A DNA stretch of 64,000 nucleotides from Epiperipatus broadwayi (Eukaryota; Onychophora; Udeonychophora; Euonychophora; Peripatidae). The DNA lies in NCBI GenBank assembly GCA_028023455.1, contig JAQFVV010000050.1:2686411-2750410 (forward strand), read 5' to 3'. Positions 23,066-34,184 of this stretch are shown piece by piece (positions within the stretch are counted from its first letter, which is position 1; every line of letters starts with the position of its first letter). The notes below the pieces were generated by a model. That model saw only the letters and a program-made list of their open reading frames with translations, was not told where the DNA came from and did no database searches. The position numbers and the translations under genes are program-made.

Positions 23066-24114
23066 TGAATTAAATAAATTGTCATTGAAAAGATGAAAAG
23101 GGGTTTCATAGACTGCAAATCTTGGGAAAAACATATAGAATTCCGAGTTGTAATATAAAATTGGATAAGGGCTAATGACATTGTAATGGAGTTTTCTGTT
23201 GTGGTAGGATGACTTTTAATCCCAGATGAATTCACAAAATTATAAATAAACTCCAATAAATATTCGACAAATAGATACTCTACTTGCAGAAATATTAGTC
23301 TTTAATAGAAACATTATTATGATTTATAGGAATTAATTGATTGTATCAGAGAAAGTGTGACAGGGCAATTCCACATATATTAACAAATACTATAAGGTAC
23401 AAAGACATGGGAAATTATTTTGGGAAAGAGGGTAGAAGAGGGATCACTATTTGTTCCAGTATCTGTGAGATTCATTTATAGTCTCACTTTGCCCAAGTTT
23501 GGTCATGTAATTTAAAGAAGTCCAATTTTTGGTTTATAATTTTTTATTAATTTAAACTTTTCTTATGATTGTAATATTTTTGATATATAAATGTACATTT
23601 AGTGCATACGAAAGCAGACAAAATAAAAGTGATCAAATTCAAAACATTTTCATTAATAATTAATTTGTTAAAAAAATATATAAGTATTTAAAAACATAAA
23701 ATAAATTTAAATTTATTCTGCATTTAATTTATATTGAGAATTTTTTTAAAAAAGCAACATATATCTGAAACTTCAATTAATATATTTTTTTTTTTTTATA
23801 AAATTTGATTGAATTCTTGAACATACAAAAAATATTTATATTTATTAGAAAATCATCAAAAATATAAAGACGTTTAATCCATTAAGTTGAGTTTTCATAT
23901 ATTTATCAAATGATATAAATTAATATATATATGTGCTCTGCGCACAGTTAATGAAGCTATTAATAAATTGTCAAAATTTTTACTGCCAAGCGCTTTCGGG
24001 ACAGTCTATATATTAATTTATTTAAGCGTTAATGAAGTAAAATCTTAACTATTTCAAATGATATAAAATAAAATATCTATATAACAGCAATAATTGTATA
24101 ATATATATAATACC
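23066..24114. other. No gene recognised
   Basis: AT-rich non-coding sequence. Confidence 0.5.

Positions 24115-24160
<46 letters not shown>
24115..24160. repeat. (AAT)n microsatellite
   Basis: About 15 AAT units. Confidence 0.95.
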
Positions 24161-24161
<1 letters not shown>

Positions 24162-24224
24162 ATAAAAGCTCTTTTTGGAAAATATTAATTTTTGCCCTTT
24201 TCAATGTGATGGAACTGTTTCACA

Positions 24225-24545
24225 ACTTGATGTGATGTGATGTACTGTAGCTTCTTCTTAAACGAAGTCAAGAATCTCTCAGCAATTATACAAGAGAAAC
24301 TTGTTAGCTACTTAATTTTACATTCCCCAGTCTGTTTTTCCATATTCTGCTCCATCCCATTTCCACAACATAATCTTTTTCAACTCTATAGCCTTTATAT
24401 GTAAATCCTGCATCTTTTTTCCAGACCCAACATAAAAAACAATAATCCACTTTCTGTATAATCACTTTTTTCATATTTATTTTTCCATAACTTCATTATA
24501 TGTGCCCTTTCTGTTTTCAAGCATTTACATTCAACCTACATGCAT
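24225..24545 (-). pseudogene. LINE 3'-end fragment (F)
   Basis: The minus strand matches the 3' terminal ~320 bp of copies A-E, including the NKYEQSDYTESG-like coding tip and the CATCACAT tail (as GATGTGATGTGATGTA near 24230). Heavily decayed. Confidence 0.75.
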
Positions 24546-24687
24546 ACATAGCAACATCTATCTCTTTTATATAAAATTAACTAGAACCTATTATAACACT
24601 AATACAACATGGTCGACTATATTAAACAACCTAATAGAAAGAAGATATATGAAACCAATTACATTAATTATAACAAACATTATTGTC

Positions 24688-24690
<3 letters not shown>

Positions 24691-24737
<47 letters not shown>
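24691..24737. repeat. (AT)n microsatellite
   Basis: About 23 AT units, close to the end of LINE fragment F. Confidence 0.95.
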
Positions 24738-24738
<1 letters not shown>

Positions 24739-25942
24739 CGTCAATTAATTTAACTAATAATTGGTTAATAACAAATGAATGGAAAATTATACAGTATACA
24801 TTTATACAGATTTTATTTCTCTTTCTTGTACATATTGTTGTAAGAGGTTGTAGTTAGTTTTATATAAAAGTATTAGATGTTGTTATGTATGCAATGTTAG
24901 TTGAAATTATAACATAGTCTCAGCACAGTGGAAAGGGTAAAAATTAATCTTCACCGAAAACAACTTTTATGTATTATTACTGTTATCATATGACAAATAT
25001 ATAAAGATAATTTATTTTATATTATATCATAAGATTTATTTTTATTAATACAAATATCTTTAAAATACATGAAAATATGTTTGCAATGTAAAAATAAGTT
25101 TTTCATTATTGTTTCATAGCACTATGATTAGGACACCATCTGCCATATTTTTGATCTGAACTGAGAATATAAAGAAATTTGATTTTTTTTTTCATGCAAC
25201 TGAGTACTTCAAATAGTTTTTTCCATATTTAACTAAGTTAATTGTTCAATTATGGAAATTTAATTAGTCATTGTTAGCTAAAGATAAAGGTCCCAAATAA
25301 ACTTCCATGACCGCATGAATTGATTTAGACCAAAAATGTAATCACAATATTATGTAGCTTATATCATTGGAATATGCTTGTCATAAATCTCTCAGGGAAT
25401 TCATGCTTTATTCATGCACTATTATCATCATTTTAAACAATAAGTGATCAACTGTAGAATGAAAGATTTTCCAAATTTATTCCAATTTCTTCAATTTATA
25501 TTCTTTCTTCTTCACATCACATGGACCAATTTTTTTATTTCATTTATTCATTTCACATATGGTTGTTTTATAAAATGTTTACCAAAGACATTGTACCAAA
25601 TTTAGACATTTTTCATAATAATTACTGTGTTAAAAAGTTTGTAGAATTAGTTTTTAAAACAATAAAATAAGTTTAAAAAAATTGAAAATTATCATATGGC
25701 TCTGGTCTTTATAAAAAGCTTAAGCATTAGAAATAATAGATCCAGGCACAAATTGTTTTAAGCTCCATTGCTTTCCAATTTACTACTGCACTCAACCATG
25801 CAGGGAATAAAATAAATTTAAAATATATTATGCATTTAATTTATATTAACAAAGAAAAAAAATCTTAGATCTGAATCTCCAATTAATATTTCCTTTTTAC
25901 ATGTTGGTGGTTTAAATTGTTAAAAAGTATTAATACATATAG
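24738..25942. other. No gene recognised
   Basis: AT-rich non-coding sequence. Confidence 0.5.
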
Positions 25943-25944
25943 TA

Positions 25945-27212
25945 CTTGGGTATTATTCCTGCAACCAAGGAAAGATAGGAGAACTTTTCACATTCATATC
26001 AATACACTGCTAACATTTTAATGTTGTAATTTTGGCAACATCAAACATTACATAATTAGCAATGCTTTGATATAAATTTGGAAAGTTGACTCCTATCTTT
26101 TCTTGGTTTCAGGAATAGTACACAATAGTTTTAGAAAAATACACAAAAATAAATATTATATGAGATATACACGTACTTTTATGAAATAATTTACATGAAC
26201 AATGAACTTTTGACATCTACTTTGACCAATTTCAAAAAATGTGGAGAAATGAAACCATATGTGATTCTGCATGGAAATAACCCAACAGAAATATATATTT
26301 CTAAAAGTCAAAAAGAAAATATTCTATGAAATATACACTTACACAGAAGATGTTTTCACATTAAATTCCAATTTATTGATTTTCAACAAAGAATAAGAAA
26401 ATTGTACAAATAGTTTTTAAAATTCACATAACAAAACATTAAACATACACACAGAGGCTACTTACTGAAATCTGAAATAGAACATATGGTATAGTTGAAA
26501 TCTTTGAATGGAATACTTGGATACAAAATGGTGATTATCAGTAGAAATCCCTCTCCCTGCCCTTCCTCCCTCTCCAAAATGGTTATAAAGCATGTGAGTG
26601 TGCAGTACTTGCTGTAAATGGAACTTTGCCAAACAATCTAACTTTTGGAATAGAAGAATAACTGTAAATTGCAGCACTATAATCAGTTCAACTGGAGAAT
26701 TACATGTAAACTGCAGCACTCTGATCAGATGGTTTTTAGACTGAAGAAATAACTGTAAATTGCAGTAGTTTGAGCAGATAACAAAGAAAGAACAGCAGTA
26801 ATAACAAAGTCAATGTATTAATTCAATTAATAAATAGAAACGTAACTGTAAATTGCAGCAAATGGTTTTTCAAAAAAGATTCAAAAAAAGCAGAAGTCAA
26901 TAACGAAGTTGAAATTGAAAAAAAAAACCCAAAATAAAAATGCAGTTGAAATTAAAATTGATAAAAACAAATTCACAATAACAACAAATAACTTTAAAAT
27001 GTAAACAACAAACTTTTGAATCAACAATCTCCAAAAACGCATGTATGTAATAAGTTTGGTTGACAAGTTTTAAACATGTTTTGTGAACGGTCAAAAACAT
27101 GTTTTTCGACGAGAAAAACACTCAAATTTATTTAATGATCGTAAGATTACGCCTTTATCGTGTATGTGAAAAGTCACCCAATCTTTCCTAGAATGTAGGA
27201 ATAATACCCAAG
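25945..27212. mobile_element. 1.27-kb non-autonomous DNA transposon with TA flanks
   Basis: The ends are inverted copies beginning CTTGGGTATTATTCCT, with AAGGAAAGAT and CTTTTCACAT blocks conserved further in. TA flanks both ends (25943-25944 and 27213-27214), consistent with a Tc1/mariner-like target duplication, although TA is weak evidence in AT-rich DNA. A further inverted end-like segment (TCCTATCTTTTCTTGGTTTC near 26090) lies inside. The interior has four spaced copies of AACTGTAAATTGCAG (26660-26860). No transposase was recognised. Confidence 0.75.
26655..26865. repeat. Dispersed AACTGTAAATTGCAG motif, four copies
   Basis: The motif starts near 26660, 26750 and 26843, with a variant (CATGTAAACTGCAGCACT) near 26702. 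Spacing is irregular (about 40-95 bp), so it is not a simple tandem array. It lies inside the TIR element; function unknown. Confidence 0.6.
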
Positions 27213-27317
27213 TACCATACATATATATATACAATTAATATATTAAGCTTAACGTCTGAATTCTTTTCAAAAAATATATGTAAAATTCAAATTGATATAT
27301 ATATTAAATACAGTAGC

Positions 27318-27868
27318 ATTCATATAATTTATCTTATTCTAATAGCAGTACATTCAACTATATTCCTTAGTCCTTGTCAACTACATAATGTTGAATAATC
27401 AAAACGAGCCATTATTTTATAATTCCCATAATTCCATTCAGTTCTCCCACAATATATCAATGAATCTAAATATGCTTTAAAAAAAAGAAATATATATTAG
27501 AAAAAAGAATAAAAGAGTATATGCTTTTATATAAAAGAGTTCAAGAAGATAAACAATTAGGAAGGGATGAAAATAAACCTTCATCATTTATATTTGATCC
27601 CAATAAAACTTGTAAATATGGATTAATCATTGTACAAATTGCACGTTGCCATAATAAACATAAAATAAAAGAAGCCATATTAATCGTCAAATTTTTAATG
27701 AATCGTTAATCATCAAACATTAAAATAACAGAATTGTGGGAGAACTGAATTGAATTATGGGAGTTAAAATATGTCTTGTTTTGATCATTCAACGTTATAT
27801 AGCTGATAAAGACTACAAACAAGATAATCGAAAGTACTTCTAATAGAATATGTTAAATTATATGAATA
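27318..27868. mobile_element. Foldback element with ~140-bp inverted arms
   Basis: Left arm (27318-27455) and right arm (27728-27868) are imperfect reverse complements. For example, TTCAGTTCTCCCACAAT pairs with ATTGTGGGAGAACTGAA, and ATTCATATAATTTA with TAAATTATATGAAT. A 62-codon open stretch between the arms (27521-27709) has no recognisable domain and is probably fortuitous. Confidence 0.7.
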
Positions 27869-28685
27869 TTAATATTACTTATATATATTCTTTTTATTAA
27901 AAAAATATTGAAATAAATGAAAAGATATTTGCAATGTAAAAATAAGGCGTCAAATTAAATTAAAACTTTTTTTTTTTTTTGTAATATCTAATTAGACCTA
28001 ATATCGATCTAAAAAAGTAATATCAATTTTGTATTTTTATACATAATCTATCAAACAAGAAAAAGTTGGATTGAGCAAATCACTACTACTAAAATAACAT
28101 TAGTTAAGAACAGTTCCAGAGTAAAGAAAACGAAGCAGTCAGCAACGATTTGTTTAGTGTCCAGAAATAACAATAAAAATTTAGTTAGAAAATAATAATA
28201 AATAGTCCTTCATAAAACTCAAAGAGTTTTTTTCACAATTTTTCCATAGTCTGATGTAGCTCATTCTATAATTTCAATAAATACCTAATATCAATTTCTA
28301 ACTTTGTTAGTTATCTGATGATTCGCTGTCCCATAGAGCATATTAATATTAAATGTCTTCTTAATTTCATTACAATAAATTTGAATATGTTTTCATTTTT
28401 AATTAACTAATATCCATGTATTGCACGATTGAATCGTTGTTCAATTTATTTTTCAAATTAAAATCCCTTAATTTTTAATCTTGAGAATCCTGCTAATATT
28501 ATATTATTAAAATGGCTTTTTATTTGAAGACATTTAAAGACATTGTTATTACCAATAATATGATTGTATAATTTGTAATTGATATATTCATTTAAAAATC
28601 ATTTAAGTTTTAATTACATTTTTCATCAAGTGGGAAAAATATTGACATTTAAAAAATATATTTTTTTTTACCTTTTTGTACAAAG
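27869..28685. other. No gene recognised
   Basis: AT-rich non-coding sequence up to the left target duplication of the Penelope-like element. Confidence 0.5.
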
Positions 28686-28794
28686 TTATTTGATGATGCT
28701 GTATTTTTATATTGGACTATTTCCATCATCTAATATGTGTGTTGAATGTCTTTAGAAAAGTTTAATTTTTAGTTAAATATTCCAAATGCATTCA

Positions 28795-28950
28795 ACTGTT
28801 AGTAATATCACAGCAAACAGGTTAGTATATGCACCAACTGTTAGTAATATCACAGCAAACAAATGTTAATAATATCACAGCAAACAGGTTAGTATATGCA
28901 CTAACTGTTAGTAATATCACAGCAAACAGGTTAGTATATGCACAACGTTT
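28795..28950 (-). repeat. ~42-bp minisatellite in the Penelope-like pseudo-LTR
   Basis: Units of the type GTTAGTAATATCACAGCAAA followed by CAGGTTAGTATATGCAC occur about four times, one of them shortened. The same array has about two units at 31640-31720 and about four at 17110-17275 and 32985-33130, so unit number varies between terminal copies. Confidence 0.85.
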
Positions 28951-28990
28951 TGAGAGGTATTTTTCTCCCCTCTTCTTCAGGTGTTGCTGG
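28925..28990 (-). ncRNA. Hammerhead-like core in the 3' pseudo-LTR
   Basis: On the minus strand CTGAAGA is followed by AGAGG...CCTCT (5-bp helix) and a CAAAAC or CGAAAC-type block, bracketed by CAAC/GTTG. Equivalent motifs are at 31725-31765 (minus), 17085-17118 (plus) and 32942-32979 (plus). It resembles the two-helix part of a hammerhead, but CTGAAGA is followed by no obvious stem III and no NUH cleavage triplet, so self-cleavage is doubtful. Confidence 0.5.
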
Positions 28991-29008
28991 CCTGACCAGT
29001 GACAGTAC

Positions 29009-29091
29009 TAGCATGGGATTCAAACCTGGGTCCTTAGATTCTTGATTATTGAAATTTAAGGTAATGCTCTAACCAACTGAGCCATCCTGCC
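29009..29091 (-). ncRNA. tRNA-like segment after the polyprotein stop
   Basis: Begins about 30 nt downstream of the polyprotein stop codon. Box A (TGGCTCAGTTGG on the minus strand) is intact; box B reads GGTTTGAATCC, with the CpG decayed to TG. Same abnormal anticodon arm as the other three copies. Confidence 0.7.
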
Positions 29092-29122
29092 AAAGGCAAC
29101 AGTATGTAGTAATTTCATATAC

Positions 29123-31576
29123 TTATCTATGAGGTTCCTCCTGATTTCTCCACTTTTTCCTCAGAGCAAAGTTGATTAGTGGTTTCCATACATTATGTAT
29201 AGTCACACTAGGTTGGCTTATGGGATTTTTTGCCATTGTCATGTGAGCAGCTTCTTTAAATTTTCTTCTTTGTACCTTTTCTTCTTTATCCAATATTTTT
29301 GTATTTTCCCAATTGAACGTATGTTCATTGGTCCATACATGGTCTGCTACCTTAGACACATCTGTTTTCTCTCTTCTAATCATCAGTTTATGTTCTTGCA
29401 AGTGCTTTTGAATGGGATGGCTGGTCTCACCAATATATGTTCTTCCACATTCACATGGTATTTCATAGATGCAGTTTTTTCTTTGCAGCATTTCAAGTTT
29501 AGGCTTTGTAGATGTTAGAATTCCTCATAGTGTGGTATGGCTCTGGAAAGCTGTTCTGATGTTATACTGATTGCAGATTTTCCTTAATTTGTCTGCTATT
29601 TTTGGAATGTATGGATACACTACAGTACCAATAATTGTCTTTTCTCTTGATGGTTCTTTTTGTTGTCTATTTAATGTTTTCTTAATAACAGCTGATGGAT
29701 AACCATTTTTCTTAAGAGTTTGTTCTATATAGATCTTTTCTTTTTCCAAATCACTAGTTTCTGAACAAACTTCTTTTGCTCTGTTCCACAGTGATAGTAT
29801 AACTCCATGTTTTGTGTTTCTGGTGTGATTAGATGTATAGGCTAGGTATTTTCCTGTATGTGTAGGTTTTCGGTAAACTGTAGTTTTGATTTTGCCATGA
29901 GGGAGTCTTGTCACAAGAACATCTAAGAATGCCAATTTTTGTTCTTGTTCTGGTTCTATTGTAAATTTAATTGAAGGGGATATGTTGTTGATGTGTGTCC
30001 AGAAAGTTTGTAGCAATGCTTCACCATGTGGCCATACAACAAATGTATCATCCACATAGCGAAGCCAAACTTTAGGTGGATAAGGAGTAGTTTTTATGGC
30101 TGTGGTTTCAAGTTCTTCCATGTAAATATTGCTAATCAGGGGAGACAATGGTGAGCCCATAGCCATTCCTTGATTTTGTTGGAAGAATTCTGTGTTATAT
30201 TGAAAGTAGGTTGTTTTTATACAGAATGTTAATAGTTCCATTATACTATCAATAGGAACAGCTGTTCTGGTTTGCAAACTATTATCACCATTTAATCTTT
30301 TCCTTACAGTAGACAATGCTTCTTCACATGGTACATTTGTGAATAAACTTTCCACATCAAAGCTTACCAGTAAGTCAGTTCTTTCAATTTTCATGTTCTT
30401 GATTAATTCTACAAAGTGTCTAGAATCCCTGACAAAGGATTGGGTCTTGTATGCCAAAGGACTTAGAACTTTGAGAAGAAACCTTGCCAGAATTTGGCAA
30501 GGTGAATCTCTAGAACTAACAATAGGTTGTAATGGAACATGATCCTTATGGATTTTAGGTAGACCATAAAGATGAGGAATTTTGCTGAAATATGATGTTA
30601 TTTTACTCTTTTCTGAATCAGTGAAGTACTTGCGATGCTTTCTGAGTAATGCTTGTAATTTTGTTTCCGTACTTGGTATCGGATCTTTTGCCACTTTTCT
30701 ATATTGGCCTGCTGTGAGGAGTTCTTGTATTTTGTTGTCGTAATCAGTTGTATCCATTACAACTGTTGCATTGCCTTTGTCAGCAGGGAGAATAATTATA
30801 GATTTATCTGCTTTGAGAGATTTAATTGCTTTCCTCTCCCCATAGGATATGTTTGACTGCAATTTTTGTTGCTTGTCAAGTGTTCTTTTTATTCTCCAGT
30901 GTAATTCTGCTGCTTCTTCTAAAGGCAATTTTTGAGTGACTTCCTCAGTGGCTGCCATTATATCTAATAAGGGGATATTAGATGGTGTTACAGCAAAGTT
31001 TAATCCTCTTTCAAGAACAGAAATTTCAGTATCTGTTAGATGTTTAGAACTTAGATTTTTAACAGATGAAGCTGTTACATTGCTTGGTACATTATGATTT
31101 TTGATATGCCCATGTAGGTTAGCAAGTTTCTTCTTTTGACATTCTTTTATTTTTCCATGTAATATAGAATATGATTTTCTTACTGCTTGAAAAACTCTCA
31201 TGTAGTCATCATCAGTAAGTTTATTTTTTAGAAGACATTCTACAGTATTAATTGAATGCATTGTTTGATACTTAGAAAACCTTTGAGCATTTATTCTTTC
31301 TCTTAACAGAGCTTCACTTGCTCTCTGAGTAATTTTCTCAGCTCTCTGAGAGTGAATTGGAGGTTTTAGTTGCAAACCTTTAGGAATTATCCCTTCCGAT
31401 TTACATTTACATAAGAAAGTTAAATGATTTTCTACTTTGGCCAGCTTTAGACATAGTTTTTCATAATGTCTAAAGTTTGATATAGTATCAGGTCCATACC
31501 GAATACTTAGTGTTTTTCTGAAGGTTTGTGATGATGGTGTTCTAGCTGTATTTTTATATTGGACTATTTCCATCAT
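29123..31576 (-). pseudogene. Penelope-like RT + GIY-YIG polyprotein, one nonsense codon
   Basis: An 818-codon frame, counting the internal stop and the terminal stop. It would encode the Penelope-type reverse transcriptase fused to a C-terminal GIY-YIG endonuclease, which copies element RNA into nicked DNA. Visible RT landmarks by residue: LPADKGNA 263-270; YGLPKIHK 337-344; motif A SFDVESLFTNV 405-415 (D407); motif B QGMAMGSPLSP 469-479; motif C RYVDD 506-510 (D509, D510). The frame is open from residue 1 to 683, then meets TGA at 29525-29527 where the neighbouring fragment has the arginine codon CGA, a typical CpG-to-TpG change. It then continues in phase through CIYEIPCECGRTYIGET (about 702-718) to the end. 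Without readthrough the product lacks the endonuclease. The start ATG pair lies within the upstream pseudo-LTR end, so the start is provisional. Confidence 0.93.
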
Positions 31577-32214
31577 CTAATATGTGTGTTGAATGTCTTT
31601 AGAAAAGTTTAATTTTTAGTTAAATATTCCAAATGCATTCAACTGTTAGTAATATCACAGCAAACAGGTTAGTATATGCACTAACTGTTAGTAATATCAC
31701 AGCAAACAGGTTAGTATACGCACAATGTTTCGAGAGGTATTTTTCTCCCTCTTCTTCAGGTGTTGCTGGCCTGACCAGTGACAGTACTAGCATGGGATTT
31801 GAACCTGGGTCCTTAGATTCTTGATTATTGAAATTTAAGGTAACGCTCTAACCAACTGAGCCATCCTGCCAAAGGCAACAGTATGTAGTAATTTCATATA
31901 CTTATCTATGAGGTTCCTCCTGATTTCTCCACTTTTTCCTCAGAGCAAAGTTGATTAGTGATTTCCATACATTATGTATAGTCACACTAGGTTGGCTTAT
32001 GGGATTTTTTGCCATTGTCATGTGAGCAGCTTCTTTAAATTTTCTTCTTTGTACCTTTTCTTCTTTATCCAATATTTTTGTATTTTCCCAATTGAACATA
32101 TGTTCATTGGTCCATACATGGTCTGCTACCTTAGACACATCTGTTTTCTCACTTCTAATCATCAGTTTATGTTCTTGCAAGTGCTTTTGAATGGGACGGC
32201 TAGTCTCACCAATA
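31577..32214 (-). mobile_element. Upstream pseudo-LTR of the Penelope-like element
   Basis: A partial copy of the 3' end lies in tandem upstream of the polyprotein: C-terminal endonuclease region (open 32180-31902), stop codon, tRNA-like segment, hammerhead-like core, two minisatellite units. It then runs into the start region of the full-length frame. It would supply promoter functions if the element is transcribed. Joined at 32214/32215 to an inverted fragment. Confidence 0.85.
31788..31870 (-). ncRNA. tRNA-like segment in the upstream pseudo-LTR
   Basis: Box A intact (minus strand TGGCTCAGTTGG); box B GGTTCAAATCC with one C-to-T-type change. Structure as in the other copies. Confidence 0.7.
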
Positions 32215-33258
32215 ACTCTTAAGAAAAATGGTTATCCATCAGCTGTTATTAAGAAAACATTAAACAGACAACAAAAAGAACCACCAAGAGAAAAGACAAT
32301 TATTGGTACTGTAGTGTATCCATACATTCCAAAAATAGCAGACAAATTAAGGAAAATCTGCAATCAGTATAACATCAGAACAGCTTTTCAGAGCCATACC
32401 ACACTACGAGGAATTCTAACATCTACAAAGCCTAAACTTGAAATGCTGCAAAGAAAAAAACTGCATCTATGAAATACCAAAATATATATTGGTGAGACCA
32501 GCCGTCCCATTCAAAAGCACTTGCAAGAACATAAACTGATGATTAGAAGAGAGAAAACAGATGTGTCTAAGGTAGCAGACCATGTATGGACCAATGAACA
32601 TATGTTCAATTGGGAAAATACAAAAATATTGGATAAAGAAGAAAAGGTACAAAGAAGAAAATTTAAAGAAGCTGCTCACATGACAATGGCAAAAAATCCC
32701 ATAAGCCAACCTAGTGTGACTATACATAATGTATGGAAACCACTAATCAACTTTGCTCTGAGGAAAAAGTGGAGAAATCAGGAGGAACCTCATAGATAAG
32801 TATATGAAATTACTACATACTGTTGCCTTTGGCAGGATGGCTCAGTTGGTTAGAGCGTTACCTTAAATTTCAATAATCAAGAATCTAAGGACCCAGGTTC
32901 GAATCCCATGCTAGTACTGTCACTGGTCAGGCCAGCAACACCTGAAGAAGAGGGGAGAAAAATACCTCTCGAAACGTTGTGCATATACTAACCTGTTTGC
33001 TGTGATATTACTAACAGTTAGTGCATATACTAACCTGTTTGCTGTGACATTATTAGCATTTGTTTGCTGTGATATTACTAACAGTTGGTGCATATACTAA
33101 CCTGTTTGCTGTGATATTACTAACAGTTGAATGCATTTGGAATATTTAACTAAAAATTAAACTTTTCTAAAGACATTCAACACACATATTAGATGATGGA
33201 AATAGTCCAATATAAAAATACAGCTAGAACACCATCATCACAAACCTTCAGAAAAACA
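32215..33258 (+). pseudogene. Inverted 3'-half copy of the Penelope-like element
   Basis: Plus-sense fragment starting inside the RT C-terminus (LKKNGYPSAVIKKTLNRQQKE). It runs through the linker, where the arginine codon CGA is intact at the position of the stop in the main copy, and into the GIY-YIG region. There a frameshift around an A-run near 32455 breaks the frame just before the CIYEIP block; the frame is open again at 32521-32799. Then follow the tRNA-like segment, hammerhead-like core, minisatellite and the element's 5' start region. It meets the pseudo-LTR copy head-to-head at 32214/32215. Confidence 0.88.
32831..32913 (+). ncRNA. tRNA-like segment, best-preserved copy
   Basis: Box A TGGCTCAGTTGG (32838-32849) and box B GGTTCGAATCC (32896-32906) are both intact and 58 bp apart start to start. 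The D-arm pairs (GCTC/GAGC). CCTTA/TAAGG could form an anticodon stem around a 20-nt loop, as if an intron-bearing tRNA had been the ancestor. T and acceptor stems fail to pair. Confidence 0.72.
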
Positions 33259-33340
33259 TTATTTGATGATGGATTGTCAAACCATAAATTTATATGTAGA
33301 GTAAGGAATTGAAAAACTAAGGAAATATCGATTACACTTG

Positions 33341-33486
33341 TATCTCACAATGTAAGTATGATGTTCAGAAAGAAATTAGGCATGCTTTGTTAGCATGTAC
33401 ATTATGTGATAAGGTTTTTCATGTGAATTGTTTAAATAAGACTAGGAAGGATATAAACAACTTATGGTTGAGTAGATCATGTACGA
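33341..33486 (+). pseudogene. PHD-like zinc finger remnant of LINE ORF1
   Basis: Frame +: C-x3-C (CISQC), about 19 residues, C-x2-C (CTLC), x4-H (KVFH), x2-C (VNC), then NNLWLSRSC. This fits a C4HC3 PHD finger with the conserved tryptophan before the last cysteine pair; one of that last pair appears mutated (LSRSC). PHD fingers are known in the ORF1 proteins of some CR1/L2-like LINEs, which supports assigning this to LINE copy C. Confidence 0.6.
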
Positions 33487-34184
33487 ATATGATAAAAGAT
33501 GTGAAAAATGTTTTTTAAGTACAGAGAATTCAAAAAGAAAGTCAGGAGAAATGAAGAAAAATGTAGATAAGGATGATAGAATGGAGTATATCTTTAGTGG
33601 ACTACCAAGAAATGTGGAGACAAAACGAGTAGTGCAATGGGGATAATTAGGCAAAGGATGTAGAAGTAAAATTAAAAGTAGTAGACATGAAGTAATGAAT
33701 AAAAATGATAAGGAAAAAGTAGATAAATTAAGTCCAGAAGAGGGGAGCGAATATAACAGATGAAGTAGGGAAAGTAAATCATGAGAATCTTGATAAGAAT
33801 CCACTAATTAGAGAATTTAGTGATGTGATTTTAAAGGAATATAAAAATAGGTATGTAAGAGTATGTTTGCTTGGAACTAGAATTAGAAATGTTACAGATA
33901 AGGTAAAAACAAGATAGTAGAGATGTTTATGTTATAATAGGGACAAATATTTTATTAGAGCTATTTAATGGATGAGTACAAAGAATTGATTACTAGTTTG
34001 AATAAGACTAAAAAAAGAGTAAGAGTAGTTGGATTACTATGAAGATTAAAATAGGTATATGTTAGATAGGGAATGTTCTTTAAATAATAGATTGAATAAA
34101 TTATGCATTACAAATAATGTTATGTTTATGGATGTGTGGGTTTTTTTTTATTAGTAAGAGGAAAGAAAGGAAGAAATTGTTAAA

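Larger units (their letters stand above)
28698..33258 (-). mobile_element. Composite Penelope-like element, 4.56 kb
   Basis: A perfect 12-bp direct repeat TTATTTGATGAT (28686-28697 and 33259-33270) brackets the whole block, so it is one insertion. On the minus strand from right to left it contains four parts: an inverted 3'-half copy (33258-32215, plus sense); an upstream partial copy serving as pseudo-LTR (32214-31577); the polyprotein frame (31576-29123); and the downstream pseudo-LTR (29122-28698). Penelope-like elements are known to insert with tandem or inverted partial copies of themselves, and this layout fits. The ends coincide with those of the 16.5 kb copy. Confidence 0.92.

Noticed and set aside
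24502-24857. Two overlapping plus-strand open frames
   Set aside because: They lie on the antisense of a LINE tail and across the AT microsatellite.
28797-28945. CRISPR-like array (regularly repeated ~42-bp units)
   Set aside because: Units are adjacent without unique spacers and lie in a eukaryotic retroelement; it is a minisatellite.
32831-32913. Functional tRNA gene
   Set aside because: Boxes A and B are present, but acceptor and T stems do not pair and the anticodon loop is far too long; it is part of a repeated element.
32942-32979. Active hammerhead ribozyme in the Penelope-like ends
   Set aside because: CTGAAGA and CGAAAC with a good stem II are present, but no stem III and no NUH triplet is placed correctly (G would occupy the cleavage position).
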